A stretch of DNA of 64,000 bases, taken from contig CAMGYJ010000011.1 of NCBI GenBank assembly GCA_946122785.1, positions 21,329,007 through 21,393,006 of the forward strand. The letters are read 5' to 3'. Of this stretch, positions 13,401 to 24,429 are shown one piece after another. Origin of the DNA: Linum tenue. Its lineage: Eukaryota > Streptophyta > Magnoliopsida > Malpighiales > Linaceae. The notes beneath the pieces were generated by a model. That model was given only the letters and a program-made list of their open reading frames with translations. It did not search any database and was not told the DNA's origin. The position numbers and the translations under genes are program-made. Every line of letters starts with the position of its first letter. Within the stretch, counting starts at the first letter, position 1.

Positions 13401-13700
13401 CAAAATATGCTTTGCTCATGTGTATTTCTTGGTTTTGTTCTCGTGATCTTTGAAACTCGTAAAATAATTTGAACATACATGAATCTTTTGGTTTCACATT
13501 GGATGGTTGCATCTTTATTTGACTTTAAGGTTTATGCAAATTATGCTTGATATCAAAGACACCTGCTGGCCGATGTAGCTCAAGCTTCACCTGCTTCGCA
13601 TTTGGGGTTTGTATGCCATTGGCAACCAGTATTAAGAACTGCACATCATGAGCTTTGGAGAGAGAGAGAGGTAATTTTGATTCAGCAACCGAATGTGTAG
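7448..13700 (+). CDS. candidate four-exon gene, unknown 200-residue basic protein
   Basis: Four segments join in one frame: 7448-7679, 9133-9262, 9813-9911 and 13559-13700 (603 nt, stop TAG). Donors are CAG/GTAACT, TAG/GTACGC and TGG/GTAAGC. Acceptors are ATCCAG, ATTGTAG (after a strong pyrimidine tract) and ATCAAAG (weak). Exon 1 starts MARLSKKKNVNKRSNF, is rich in Lys/Arg and ends in a run of 13 Ser encoded by a TCT repeat. Exon 2 is Cys-rich (GCGFKCKAKYSS). Exon 3 is basic (TARKNHRKVEVKMLCKKEAS). Exon 4 ends EVILIQQPNV. I do not recognise the family. Intron 3 is 3.6 kb and contains an hAT-like element and a LINE. Phase agreement is suggestive, but I chose acceptors partly for phase. It could be a decayed gene or chance open segments. 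Confidence 0.38.
7634..7674. repeat. (CTT)n microsatellite
   Basis: About 13 CTT units. In the candidate plus-strand gene they encode polyserine near the end of exon 1; read from the other strand they give polylysine. Confidence 0.9.
10289..10901. mobile_element. hAT-like non-autonomous element
   Basis: 613 bp with terminal inverted repeats TAGGGCTGCAAAYGAGYC at both ends. The flanking 8-mers tttgtagc (10281-10288) and ttttttgc (10902-10909) agree at 6 of 8 positions, consistent with an aged hAT 8-bp duplication. The interior is made of CTCGAGC/GAGCCAAGCTTGAGC-type repeats, including a direct repeat of about 56 bp near 10380-10490. There is no coding capacity. It lies in intron 3 of the candidate gene. 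Confidence 0.7.
11063..13405 (-). mobile_element. 5'-truncated L1-type LINE
   Basis: On the minus strand the element runs from inside the reverse transcriptase domain to a 10-base poly(A), seen as poly(T) at 11063-11072. It is flanked by an 8-bp direct repeat tatgcttt (11058-11065 and 13406-13413), the mark of target-primed reverse transcription with incomplete copying. Endonuclease, ORF1 and the N-terminal part of reverse transcriptase are absent. Confidence 0.88.
11113..13403 (-). pseudogene. LINE ORF2 remnant: reverse transcriptase, zinc-binding and RNase H-like domains
   Basis: The frame at 12876-13403 has the reverse transcriptase core RQGDPLSPLLFVL and active-site FADDFYLFL. The frame at 11953-12897 holds the thumb and connector region (YLKEKLLERLQGWKQRTLSW, then FWWGAEDGTPKTRW). 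The frames at 11693-12034 and 11365-11832 carry the zf-RVT-to-C-terminal portion. 11113-11640 ends in an RNase H-like domain typical of plant L1 elements (DDPVVVELLVLRDAI, then ENNMVAHLVA). At least four frame changes separate these parts, so it is not functional. It is a different LINE lineage from the elements at 15325 and 50067. Confidence 0.88.
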
Positions 13701-15309
13701 CTATAGATTAAGGCTTACAACGACCAGGTAACTCGCAAGATTGTTTCCTCTCCTGTCTTATTCAAACTTTATTTTATTGTGATGTATAACCGTCAAGTTT
13801 TATGTATCTATTTCCTTTTCATTTTCAAGTATTGGCAGTTTGAGCACCCATTGCTTACGAGAGAAGGGAGGCGGGGTTAGTGTATCGACATGTATAAATT
13901 GCGTTTTACGTATAATGATGATACCAATTTATTAGAAGCCAAAATTAGGGAAAATAAGCAAAGATACAAGTTGAAACAAAGGAAAACTGATGGATAAAAA
14001 CATACCAGTTGTCACTGGAACTGCAAAATACTCCCTCTCAACCTAACGAGAAACACCTTATACGTTGGTCCTATCGTATCCTATGTATTTGACATCAAAA
14101 GCAAGTTGGATTATATCAGAGAAGCTATGTTGTATTCAAAGCACAAAGACTTCAAAAGAAGCTTCAACGTAATCCTTTCCTGGGCACATCCTCTCCAACT
14201 GTAGAACGTGAAGTGAGATCCTTTCCATCTCTCATGAGTCATGACTAGGCAGACCCTTGGTTCCATACAATGTTGACTTCATCTTTGCTTTGTTACTATT
14301 GTGTAGCTTTTGATTATAGTTTGGAACTTTTGTTTGTAAACATTAGGTTCTAATATGTAATTTTGCATATATTATGCACTTAATTTGTTTAATTATGGTT
14401 GTTAACTTATTTGTTAACACTATAATGTATCATTATAGGTTTATCATATTATTTAAGCAACTAATAATCTTCCTCTTGAGACTCCTCTATTAACATATAC
14501 ATAAGAAAAAACCCCTACAAGCGCAGGGAGAGGAGAGGACCACGTACCCACCACCATTAATTAAGAAATTGAATCCTTATTTTTAGCTAGAAATATAGAA
14601 AGGGAGAGAGAGATAGGCTGTGGCGAGCATTGCTCTTGCAGAAGATAAGTTGAAAAGTAAGTGAAAAGTTTAATGTACAATTTTTTGTAGTGAAAATAGA
14701 GAGGAAAACGTACTACAATGCAATGAGATATTGTTTTCCATCTAGGATGAACTAATCAGTAAGAATACCTATAAACTAAGTACCCGTAATATCACCAATA
14801 AAGAGTACCATAAATATTATTTTCAAATCATTTAAAATAGAAATATTGGTAAACATAAAAAATACAAAATGAAATGAAATGCATCCGATCAACGGTCGGG
14901 TACAAGCTAGTTTCATGGAATTATAAGAATTAGAAAACTCTAATGATGTAGAGTTATGCTTGTGAGGGTGATATTTGCTTACTTATAAAACAGAAAAACT
15001 AAATCCCAATTAAATCTTTGGTTATAACAACTTTTGCAGGTTCATCATTCCTACGTAATGATAAAGTGTAACGAGCCCGAGCCCGAGCCCGAGCCCAAGC
15101 TCTTCTTTATTCCGAATTGTGGACAACTTTGCAGGCCCATAATTTTGATGCGATCAGATTGGTTTAGTAGCTTTTAATTTTGATGTTTCTGATTTTGTGA
15201 ACAGTTGTATTGTTTGAGAGGGCACTCGTTGAGTTGCTTGTGTTTAATGAAATTTTTGATTAACAATAAAAAAAATTCTTTTTTAATTGTCACGTTACAC
15301 ATTTAACGG
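13701..15309. other. intergenic DNA
   Basis: AT-rich sequence with no gene seen. It contains four tandem GAGCCC hexamers at 15073-15096. Confidence 0.55.
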
Positions 15310-15368
15310 TTAACTATGATAGTTTTTTTTTTGTTTTTTTTTTGCATAGATCGGTAAGATAATAGATA

Positions 15369-18300
15369 TTACAGGACGCTAGATAACCAAGTGCGACAGT
15401 CGATACTAAATCGAGCTGTCGATGAAAGGGCATAAGAAGCCACTAGGTGGGCAGCCCTGTTGTACAACCTCAGCGTAAATGTACAAATAAAGAAAGTAAA
15501 AGACTCGGAGACCAAACAAATCTCTTCTAAGATCGCTCCACAACTCCCATGCGCCACATCCCGGACTTGAATCCTGCGAATCAAAGGCTGACAGTCTCCA
15601 CAAAAATTGGCTACCTTAAAACCATGTAAGATACACCAATTAATTGCATCACGATATGCTAAAGCTTCAGATATAAATGGATCAGACACACCTGGATAGA
15701 ACTTTCCGAATGCAAATAGAACCTGTCCCTCGGGTGTATAGCCTACAAAACCTGCGGCACCACCGATCCCCCGCTTGTATGCCCCATCAAACCTGACCAA
15801 AATCCCATCAGGTGGACATTGACCTGCAGTTTGCGGCAGATTCAGTCTCTGCACATTCTGAGAAGCTTCCGCCGAAGCCCCACCAAGGCCCATGTGCAGT
15901 GTCAAGGGTGCGGTAGCAAGCCTCCACTCCTCAGACTGAGACCTGCATTGGCGAAGAAGGGCAGGCCCTAAGTACTGGATATGCTTGTGGACCGCCCAGC
16001 ACCGGGATTTCCAAACTCGCCAACACAGAAACACAACATCAGCCATCTCTGGTTTAGATAAATTGCAGGAAGAGAACATAGTAATCCAGCACTCCGAAAA
16101 GGATAAACTAACCAATCTGCGACGCAGATTCCCCAAACCGGCTAGCTCCCATAAATCTGTTGCTACACGACATTGGAGAAAGGTATGTGTCAGAGTTTCC
16201 GCCCCTGCCGAACAGATTGGGCATGTAGCATCCGAAACCAATCTCTTCCCCTGCAGTACCGCACAAACCGGAAGGAATCCCCGAACTAGCCGCCACCAGA
16301 AAAATTTAAGCTTGGGAGGTACTTGCAACCCCCAAAGCACCTTCCAAAACCTGCTGTCATAAGGCAACGGAGAAGGAGGATGAGCAGCAAGCAATTCATT
16401 AGACAGTAAGTGGTAACCGGACTTGACTGTATATTCCCCGCTAGGTGAATAGTGCCAGATTAGTTTGTCTGGCTGCGGCTGAACCGCAAGGGGAATGGAC
16501 ATGATCAGGGCAACCGAACATGGTTGAAACAGGCTTCTAAGTAGCTGCAAGTTCCATGAACGAGAAATAGGACATATTAGCTCAGAGACAAAAATTGGGC
16601 AAGCCCAGACATTTTGAAGAAGCAAAGGAGAGGAAGGGGGGTTAGATGGCAGCCACTTATCTGCAAGGACTTGAACGGCAGTCCCGTCACCAATCCGCCA
16701 CCGCAAGCCCCTCAGTAGGAGATCTCGGCCAGATAGAATGCCCTGCCAAGCCCAAGACGGCCGAGGGCCGGGTCTTGCTTCCAGGAACGAGGTGTGAGGG
16801 TGGTACCTGGCCCTGTACACTTCCGCCAGCGTAGAATCTGGATTGGTAAGGACCTGCCAGGCTTGTTTGGCTAAAAGAGCAACATTGAAACGGTCAAAGT
16901 CGCGAAAGCCAAGGCCCCCTTCGAATTTGCTAAGGGAGACCTCTTGCCAGGATAACCAATGCATGCCAACCTCCTTGTCTTGGCCAGCCCACCAAAACCG
17001 AGAGAGCTGCCCGTTTAACCTGCGACAAGTAAAAGCAGGCAACCGAAAAGCCGGCATAGCATAAACAGAAGAAGCTGAACCAATGGATTTTATCACCGTT
17101 TCTTTAGCCGCCAAAGACAACGATTTTGATTTCAATGAACGGATGCGAGCAGCCAACCCTTCCTCAAAAAACCTGAATGTTTGGGTCTTTGACCTCTGCA
17201 TATGAACCGGGAGCCCTAAATACTTGTCCTGCAATTGGGAATCCGCCACCCCTAGACACGCCCCCAAAGCTGCCCGTTCCTGGTCCGAGACATTGGAACT
17301 CACCGACATGGACGACTTGGACAGGTTTACTCGCTGCCCGCTCACCCGGCCAAGCTCATCCAGGATAGACAGCAAAGCATTACATTCCGGTACGGACGCA
17401 CGAAGGAAAAGGTAAGTGTCATCAGCAAATAGTAAATGAGAAGTCATAGGAGCAAACCGATGCACACACAAACCATGTAATGAAGCAGCCATGATCTCAC
17501 TGGATATCTTAGCCGAGAAGGCCTCAAAGAAAATAGCATAGAGAAGGGGTGAGAGGGGATCACCTTGTCGCAATCCACGCTGGGGCCTGAAGTACCCATG
17601 AGGTTGACCATTGATCAAAACAGAGAAGGACACCGTGGAAATACACGCTTGTATCCACCGCTGCCACTCATAGCAGAACCCCAAGTGCTCCATTATTAGT
17701 AACAGAAACGACCATTCTACCTAGTCGTAAGCTTTCTCCATATCGAGTTTAAGCGCCATCCACTTGTCACGACCCTGCACCTTAGTTTTCAAGAATTGCA
17801 TAACTTCTTGGCCAATTAACACATTGTCAGTAATGGACCGACCATGAACAAAGCCATTCTGAGTGGAACTAACAACATCAGGAAGAATCGCACTTAACCT
17901 GGCAGCTAAAATTTTTGCTATAATCTTGTAGAATACCTGGCACAAACCTATGGGTCGAATTTGGCGCATTGTGTCGGCATTGAGAACCTTGGGCAGCAAG
18001 GAAATCAACGTGTGGTTGAAACTGTGAAGTAGTCGGCTAGTGCGGAAGAAGCTGAGAACCGCTTCTGTGATAAGAGCTCCCACCACCTCCCAATTAGCTT
18101 CGAAAAAGGCAGCAGAAAGCCCATCCGATCCTGGGGCTTGATGGCTCCCAATCCGGAAGACTGCTTCCTTGACTTCCAGAGTTGAGACGGGAGCTACTAG
18201 GCGTTCATTCATCTCCCTAGTCACACGAGTAGACAAACCCAGAGACTCTACATAGGCAGTAGCATCCACATTGTTAGTAGAAAAGGTGGATTGGTAGAAA

Positions 18301-19483
18301 GAAACAGCTATACCTGCCATAGCTTCCTCCTCATGATGTAGGGTACCAGATTCGTCCTTCAGGCCTTGTAACCGGTTGAACCGACGCCGTTGCATGACTG
18401 TTCCGTGGAAAAGATTAGTATTGGCATCCCCTTCTCTTAACCAGCCCACCCGGGATTTCTGACGCCAAAAGCACTCCTCCTCCACGAATGCATTTGATAG
18501 AGAATGTTCCAGCTGCCGGATAGCATCCCAATCCACCGACTCTGCTTCCCGAAGATCCAGAATCGCTGCCTTGAGTTCTCGAATTTGCCGAGCCGAGTTA
18601 GAGGTACCCAGCTTAGCCCATTCCACTAAGTCATGACGCACTATTTTAAGCTGGGTAAACGCCTTGAACTGCATGGACCCCCGGGTCGGTTTGGCCCACG
18701 CAGCCCGGATAATTCCCAGTGCCTCCTCATTGGAGTTCCGGCGCCCATCAAACTGAAACCGTGTGTGCCTATGCTGACCCTGTTTAATAAGCTGCACAAG
18801 AATGATACGATGATCAGATCCTAAATCTGATAAATGAATTACCTTTAAGTCAGGCCATTCCGTCATCGTCGATGTACACCCGAGGCACCTATCCAATCTC
18901 TCAAGAATGTGATCCCCCCCCCGACTCTCCTATTCGACCATGTGAAAGGAGACCCATGGAAGCCTAAGTCAACGAGCCCGGTAGATAAAATGAACTCATT
19001 GAGGTGCTCTAGGGCAGCCATGGAAGGAACATTACCCCCCCTCTTCTCTGCCGAGGACATGAGGCAGTTGAGATCACCTACAACAAAGGCTGGTAAGGAC
19101 ACCGACAAAACCAAAGAAGCAATTTCATTCAGTTGAGAAAGCCTAGATGAAGCATCACACGAAAGGTGTACAAAGAAAATGACAAAGCGACCTACTGGTG
19201 GAACAAGACACTCCACAAAACAAAGAAAAGAAGAAAGCTTGTGAACTCTACAAGACACATGATCCCCCCAAGCTACTGCTAACCCACCACTACCTTGAGC
19301 AGCACTAAAACATTCAACCATCTTGAACCAAAGCTTAGAAAATTTGGCTTTGACAAAATCATCCTCATGCTTGGTTTCACTCAGAAAAACTAGACTAGGT
19401 ACGAATCTCGAAACAGCTCCACCAAGAGCGGGAACGGTCAAGGGGGAGCCCATCCCTCGACAATTCCACACCATGAAGCTCAT
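15369..19483 (-). pseudogene. LINE ORF2: endonuclease, reverse transcriptase, zf-RVT, RNase H; two lesions
   Basis: It begins at 19483 (MSFMVWNCRGMGSP). The endonuclease has the WNCRG, SETKHE, VGDLNCLMS and SPFTWSN motifs, then ERLDR and GSDHRI after a frameshift. The shift coincides with a run of nine G on the element strand (C run at 18914-18922). Reverse transcriptase follows: GSHQAPGSDGLSAAFFE, PIGLCQVFYKIIAK, NGFVHGRSITDN, then AYD and an in-frame TAG at 17721-17723, then RQGDPLSPLLYAIF and the catalytic FADDTYLFL. A zf-RVT domain (CPICSAGAETLTHTFLQC) and a C-terminal RNase H-like domain (VRFDGAYKRGIGGAAGF) complete it. Nicking and target-primed reverse transcription are family knowledge. 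Apart from the two lesions the gene is collinear with intact relatives. Confidence 0.93.
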
Positions 19484-20598
19484 GGATCGAGCTGGGCCCA
19501 GTTGAGGCTGGAAGCCGCCACCTTACCATTGTCTTGAGTGTTCGTTGCCCCCACCTGGCTGGTTCGGGCACGCTTAGTAGTTGGAGACGTTGAAGCCGTG
19601 ATACATCCCTCCACCGTGGCAGTGTCTGCCGCCGATGATGAACCAAAAGCAGCCTGGTGATCGGCATTGTAGGGAAGAACCGACAGCCCCTGGAACCTGT
19701 CTCCCATGGTCGTAGATTGAGGCCTTCGAGTGTCCTGCCACATAGCAGCGGTGCCATCTTCCTGAGACGTCAACAGCCGGTTAGAGTCCAGGCAAGGAGC
19801 GGGCTCTTTGAAGCTGTCACTCGACCTAGGCTTTGCCGGGCGCTTAGCGACTGCACGAATCCAAGTGAATCGCCGACGCTGATTCGACAGTGTAGCCTCG
19901 GAGATAGGGGAACCCGATTCAGTCGCCACCGAGAACAGCCCATACCTTGGAGGCTTCCCTGCAAACTCCTCCTTCTGTGGACAACCTTCCCCTATGTGGC
20001 CAATCACACCACAGAGGAAACAAAAGTGAGGTACCCTTTCAAATTTAACCTTGGCAACAAAGTTACCTTTGGTTGAATCTACGTGGCCCGCCGTGATCTC
20101 GGCCGGAAGAGGAGCAGTGAGGTCAAGCACTGGTTCCGCCCGGATATAGAGTCCCCCCGAGACGTCAGAGCGATGGAGAGAAGGAGGATCGTTGAGTGTT
20201 CCCAAAGAAGAGCCCAGGCGCAGAGCCATCTTCTCAGTGAAGCAGTCAAAGGGAACCTGCCAGATGTGGACCGCCAGAGGGGCTCGGCGAAGTTGCTCAG
20301 CAACATCAGGAGAGGGATTCGCCCATCTAGCCAGCACAATCATGAAGTTATCGAAAATCCAAGGGGATTTTTTGAGCGCCTTGCGGAGATCTGCCTGTTC
20401 GGAGAACAGGAAATGAGTCAAACCCTCATCTACTCTGGAAATGGTAAGGTCGCCATCGAAGTGCCACACCCGACTCAGCATCGACTTCAGGGCATACACC
20501 GGTGGGGGGGAACCAAACAATCGCCCAATTAGAGAAAGCTCGCCGCGGGCAACTCCGGCAGCCACATCGTCGTCATTGAACTGCACCACAACCGCCAT
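19480..20598 (-). CDS. LINE ORF1, DUF4283 plus CCHC RNA-binding protein
   Basis: About 372 residues from MAVVVQFNDDDVAAG. I chose this start because the upstream open part (to 20832) has no family resemblance. The N-terminal half is a DUF4283 domain (FLFSEQADLRKALKKSPW, then FDNFMIVLARW), followed by a zf-CCHC_4 knuckle, CFLCGVIGHIGEGC, near residue 215. The rest is a low-complexity basic tail. In plant L1 elements this protein binds the element RNA. Its stop overlaps the ORF2 start as ATGA (19480-19483), so ORF2 is probably translated by re-initiation. ORF1 itself appears intact. Confidence 0.85.
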   Translation of the reverse strand: MAVVVQFNDDDVAAGVARGELSLIGRLFGSPPPVYALKSMLSRVWHFDGDLTISRVDEGLTHFLFSEQADLRKALKKSPWIFDNFMIVLARWANPSPDVAEQLRRAPLAVHIWQVPFDCFTEKMALRLGSSLGTLNDPPSLHRSDVSGGLYIRAEPVLDLTAPLPAEITAGHVDSTKGNFVAKVKFERVPHFCFLCGVIGHIGEGCPQKEEFAGKPPRYGLFSVATESGSPISEATLSNQRRRFTWIRAVAKRPAKPRSSDSFKEPAPCLDSNRLLTSQEDGTAAMWQDTRRPQSTTMGDRFQGLSVLPYNADHQAAFGSSSAADTATVEGCITASTSPTTKRARTSQVGATNTQDNGKVAASSLNWAQLDP

Positions 20599-20890
20599 TT
20601 TCAAGGAAATCACAGAGACGAAATCAAGAAGGAAATCAGAAGAATCAATCGAATTGAGACCAAGATCCACAAGCCCACCCCGAAGGGAACCTGGATTTAT
20701 AGCCATTTGGCTCCGAAGGGCCAGGCCCCATCGCCGCACGACGACGGGAAGGTAGATCGGCATGGCGCACGATGGCGGTTTCCAAGCGCACAAGGCGGTT
20801 TTCCAATCCACTCCTCCGAAAAGAGAGAGCACGATACTTTTTTTATCCCTGTTGCCGGGGGTTTGAAGCGGGCAATTAACTATGATAGTT

Positions 20891-21159
20891 GACTGGCAAG
20901 ACTGCCATATCAGTAAAAGTTAACGGATACTAACGGCAAATGATCAAACTTGAACTGTTAGTCTAATTTAAGTGACTACGAATGAAATAAATTGATTTTA
21001 GTAGCAAACATAGTAATATGCTTTAAGTAATTCCAGTAAACAAACTTGCAATTTACCCCAAATAATAATGAAAAGGCAAAAGGGTGCAGCGGCCAAACTT
21101 ACAGCCTATATATATATATATTTACATATTTTAGCGCACGTCATCTCTTCACCCTTAGG
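20891..21159. other. intergenic DNA with a short (TA)n run
   Basis: No gene seen. A (TA)n stretch lies at about 21104-21120. This is probably the 3' flank of the beta-amylase pseudogene. Confidence 0.5.
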
Positions 21160-22000
21160 CCGTTTGCATTTCGGCATTCGACGGTACAGAAGCCTCCACC
21201 GGAAGAGTCTCTTCCGTAGGAAGATCATCCGAATCCAGCCCAGCAAAAGGCTCATTCAGCCCCCGAGCAAACTGGGTGAAAATGCTCCGGCGAGAAGAAC
21301 TCCGCTCCCATTCTCTGGTAAGTAAATTAAACAAATCAACCACGTTATTCGCATCCCCCACAACATTCATCCTTATCCGGTCAAACCCATTCAAACGGAG
21401 ACCGGAGTTCATCCCAGAAACCCCAACTCCATGCTTCTTGCACGCCGCTTGAATCTGCTTAAGCAACATCTCCGGACTGGAATTGGCTGGTCGGGTTGCT
21501 GATCGTCCGATCCCAGAAACGATCATCCCGCACGATCGAGTTTTGAGCAAACATCTCGGCGTATGCATCTTTCCCGTCCGTGCTGTAGAACGTAACCCAG
21601 CAGTGTTCTCGAGTGCACGTACGGGACCGGGTTTTGAACCAGGAGTGCATCAGCGGGACTCTGCCATGAGTTGTTACGCCGTTGTTCACTTGTTTGTGAA
21701 GACATCCGAGGCCATGGAGTGAGAGCATGCAGCTGGTTGTAGTACCACGAGAGGAAGAAATCGCCGTAAGGGGATTGCCATGATCCGGAGAGTTCGTTGG
21801 AGTCCGGGGCATCGTGTGGGCCTGCCAGCCCCCATAACGGATTGCCGAGGGAAGCTGCGTGTTGCTTTAGCTGCTCCATCATGTTTTCGTCGTAGCTAGC
21901 ATTGGAACTCTCCAACTCCAGGGAGGCTGTTGTTGGAAGGTTGGTGGTGAGATGGATATTGAAGCTCGCCATCTGGTCCTAGCCCCATCGTTACTCCCTG
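21160..22000 (-). pseudogene. BAM9-like beta-amylase pseudogene, C-terminal part
   Basis: Across three frames the minus strand reads as the C-terminal third of a beta-amylase (GH14) of the BAM9 subgroup: YDENMMEQLKQHA, GNPLWGLAGPHDAPDS, YGDFFLSWYYNQL, then VPLMHSWFKTRSRT, a YSTDGKDAYAEMFAQNS segment, ANSSPEMLLKQIQAACKKHG, and a tail RGLNEPFAGLDSDDLPTEE. Frame changes occur near 21800 and 21520-21570. The matching block LKQHAxxxGNPLWGLxGPHDAP is distinctive for BAM9, a catalytically inactive, plastid-located relative in Arabidopsis. The central part of the gene is missing between here and 23285. Confidence 0.82.
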
Positions 22001-22154
22001 GAAGAGATTCAAATACCACCATGAATAAAAAAAGATAGCAGCCGCCCGCGGAACAAAAGATTACAAGGCTCCTTCAACCATCCAACTACATTGAATTTGG
22101 TAAACGGATAAAGTTCGCTATTGAATATGATGAATAGAAAGGATAGGTTGAGAG

Positions 22155-22935
22155 TAGGAGTGGGCACGTGAGGTGGTTAATCCTTGGATTGATATCGATT
22201 CACCCGCAAATAACCTGACCCGTAAGTAGAGGGTGATTGATGTGGATGGATTATGAATTGATAAATCTCTCACCCGCACTTATGTGGGCGGATTGCGGCC
22301 TGAATGACTCGCATCCTATTTTCATATAAGAAAATATTGTTTCTTATAGTATCGAATATTCATCATATTTTCGAACCACACTACAGTCTCAACATATACT
22401 TCTAAAGGTGGAGAGAAAAAAAAGTTTTGACTATTATTGTTGGGTATTGTGTTGTGTAATATCTATTAGATATTATTGCTAGATAATATCTATTAGATAT
22501 TCAATATTGGAATGTGAATTATGTTAATATCCATTAAATATTGGGATGAAAGCTATAAATTATTAATGGTATCAAAATAATAATAAAAAATGCGTAAGTT
22601 TCTCTACACAATTGGATGATAGAGTAGTAAATTTTTTTATACAAAACTAAACGCATTCACTTGAGACAAAGTGAGAAGTGTCTAAATTGATACAGTGTTC
22701 CTAATTTGCTATGAGCTTATTATAAATGTTAGTCGACTTTCTAAATGGCTTGTTGGAGAATAGCTTTTGCGGGTTAACCACGACCCAACCGCACCCATCC
22801 ACCACCCATCCAACCCGACTCACAGAACAATATGGGTGAATTGTGAGTCACAATTATTCAAACTCACTAGTAAGCGGGTGGGTCAATTTGAGACGAAAAT
22901 CCATCCACCCCACCCATTGCTCCTCCCTAATTGAG
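22155..22935. repeat. probable non-autonomous hAT-like element, degenerate
   Basis: Both ends carry GGAGYRRTGGG-like sequence in inverted orientation, and the interior repeats CACCCATCC/GGATGGGTG-like words. The possible 8-bp flanks ttgagagt and ttgagggg agree at 6 of 8 positions. There is no coding capacity. It lies inside the beta-amylase pseudogene, between its two exon blocks. Confidence 0.35.
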
Positions 22936-23284
22936 GGGATATAATAGGCTATGATGTCGTGTAATCACATATCTATATCCATGGATGGTACAAATACGCG
23001 TCTCTATTGTTTGAATTTGGTCCCAAAACCATGTAATTAGAATCCACGAGGTCATCTGTTTTAGAGATCATGGGGCTCGACCTAAGGTTTCAGGGCAAAA
23101 CACCATACAATAACCTTCCCTACCAAATACTATATAGGACAAAACACACATTTCTAAATCACACCTAAAAAATACACCATGTCTCAAAATCCATGGACTC
23201 TACCATCCTTAGTTCCCGATAGAACTCTAAGCGAATCCAATCAATCCAAGTGAAATCAAATTCATCAAAGGAAACACGAAATCT

Positions 23285-23625
23285 CATATACCGCGCGTTA
23301 TAGTGGAACCCAAGAACTGGGCAAATGAGGACCTGAAGCTCTGACAGAAATCCTTGTAAACTTGAAGAGGAGTCTTGCCATCGAGAACAGGAAGATCATC
23401 CACACCCAACGACAAGCAATCTTCATAAGCTTCCCCTGATCGATCGGTATAAAAGATGCCGGGATTCGATTCGCCAATCTTAAAAACCCATCGAGGAAGC
23501 GAGACCTTATGCTGTCTATCGCCATGGAAACAGAGCTAGACATGAAGCTTCAAACATGCTGTTTGTACCATTTCTGCAACGGCAACCTTGCCATTCATAT
23601 TTGTTGGGATGAATAGCTTTGAAAA
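23285..23625 (-). pseudogene. BAM9-like beta-amylase pseudogene, N-terminal catalytic-domain part
   Basis: Read in one frame with small breaks, the minus strand gives KYEWQG, then VAVAEMVQTACLKLHV, an in-frame stop, LCFHGDRQHKVSLPRW, then GIFYTDRSGEAYEDCLSLGV, DDLPVLDGKTPLQVYKDF and SFRSSFAQFLGSTI. This is the GH14 barrel from the strand with LKLHVSLCFHG to the LPVLxGKTPxxVY block. A frameshift follows KYEWQG and a TAG replaces the residue after LKLHV. Orientation and order agree with the C-terminal part at 21160-22000, so both belong to one dead gene. Confidence 0.82.
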
Positions 23626-23639
23626 GCTATAAATGCAAT

Positions 23640-24429
23640 TCCTAATTAATTACTAGTGACGGTCCAGGTCGGTTGGCAGGTTTTACTTTCGAATCGCGTA
23701 AATACTAAATAGGTATAATGTCGTGTTCATTTGTGAATTGTGTAAATACAAAATAGGAATAGCATGAGTTTCCCGTGTTTTGCTTGTTTACAAAAATCTA
23801 GATCGATTAAATTATCAAGATATAAATTTCTTTGTAGCGTAAAAGAATCCAAATTATGAACGTGCTTCAAGCATTTAAAATACGAACATCATAGTATTCT
23901 AGGACATCCTAACCGACTTATCGAACATAATTAATTTGCAAAAAATAAACAACAAACCCTTTAGCATGTAACCGAATTCTAAAATTGTTTTGAATAACCC
24001 TTATCTTTACTCATCGTTAGTGCTGTGCTCGTCCTCATCATTCCTTTGAGGTGCTTCCATTCTTTTCACCGGTGGATACCAAATCGCAGTCACTGTTATC
24101 ACCAAAAAGGATTGATAATTACTCCCGTTTTGGTTTGCTCGACATCAAATTCATAACACGCAGGCAAATATGGTGAGTAAATGTTTTAGATCTTCACATT
24201 GGCCCAAAATTAATTACTTCTGAAATTCTTGGATTCGCTAGTAGTAAGGTCGCTCCTGAAGAGGTGAAATTAATTTGAGAGGTTGGTTGCCCGCATTTTC
24301 AAGGATTGAATTTAGTTGGGCGACTATCCTACCAAAGAGAATGACTTTGACAACCAATCCACTATATTCAAATTGTATATTAGAGTAGCGATTAGAGTTA
24401 ATAAAATTCATGATATTGTAAATTAAGAA
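23640..24429. other. intergenic or decayed Helitron DNA
   Basis: No gene is recognised. The part near 24000-24430 may be the decayed continuation of the Helitron Rep reading leftwards, but I see no motif in it. Confidence 0.4.

Larger units (their letters stand above)
15325..20875 (-). mobile_element. full-length L1-type LINE with 15-bp target duplication
   Basis: The 15-bp repeat ttaactatgatagtt occurs at 15310-15324 and again at 20876-20890, exactly bounding the element. The 3' tail is an interrupted poly(A), seen as T runs at about 15325-15343. The order on the minus strand is a 5' UTR of about 280 bp, ORF1 (DUF4283 plus CCHC), ORF2 (endonuclease, reverse transcriptase, zf-RVT, RNase H), a very short 3' UTR and the tail. 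The exact target duplication suggests a recent insertion. Only one frameshift and one nonsense codon are seen in ORF2. Confidence 0.95.

Noticed and set aside
15985..20892. Many plus-strand frames of 60-150 codons
   Set aside because: They lie opposite the LINE ORF1 and ORF2, whose domains are clear on the minus strand.
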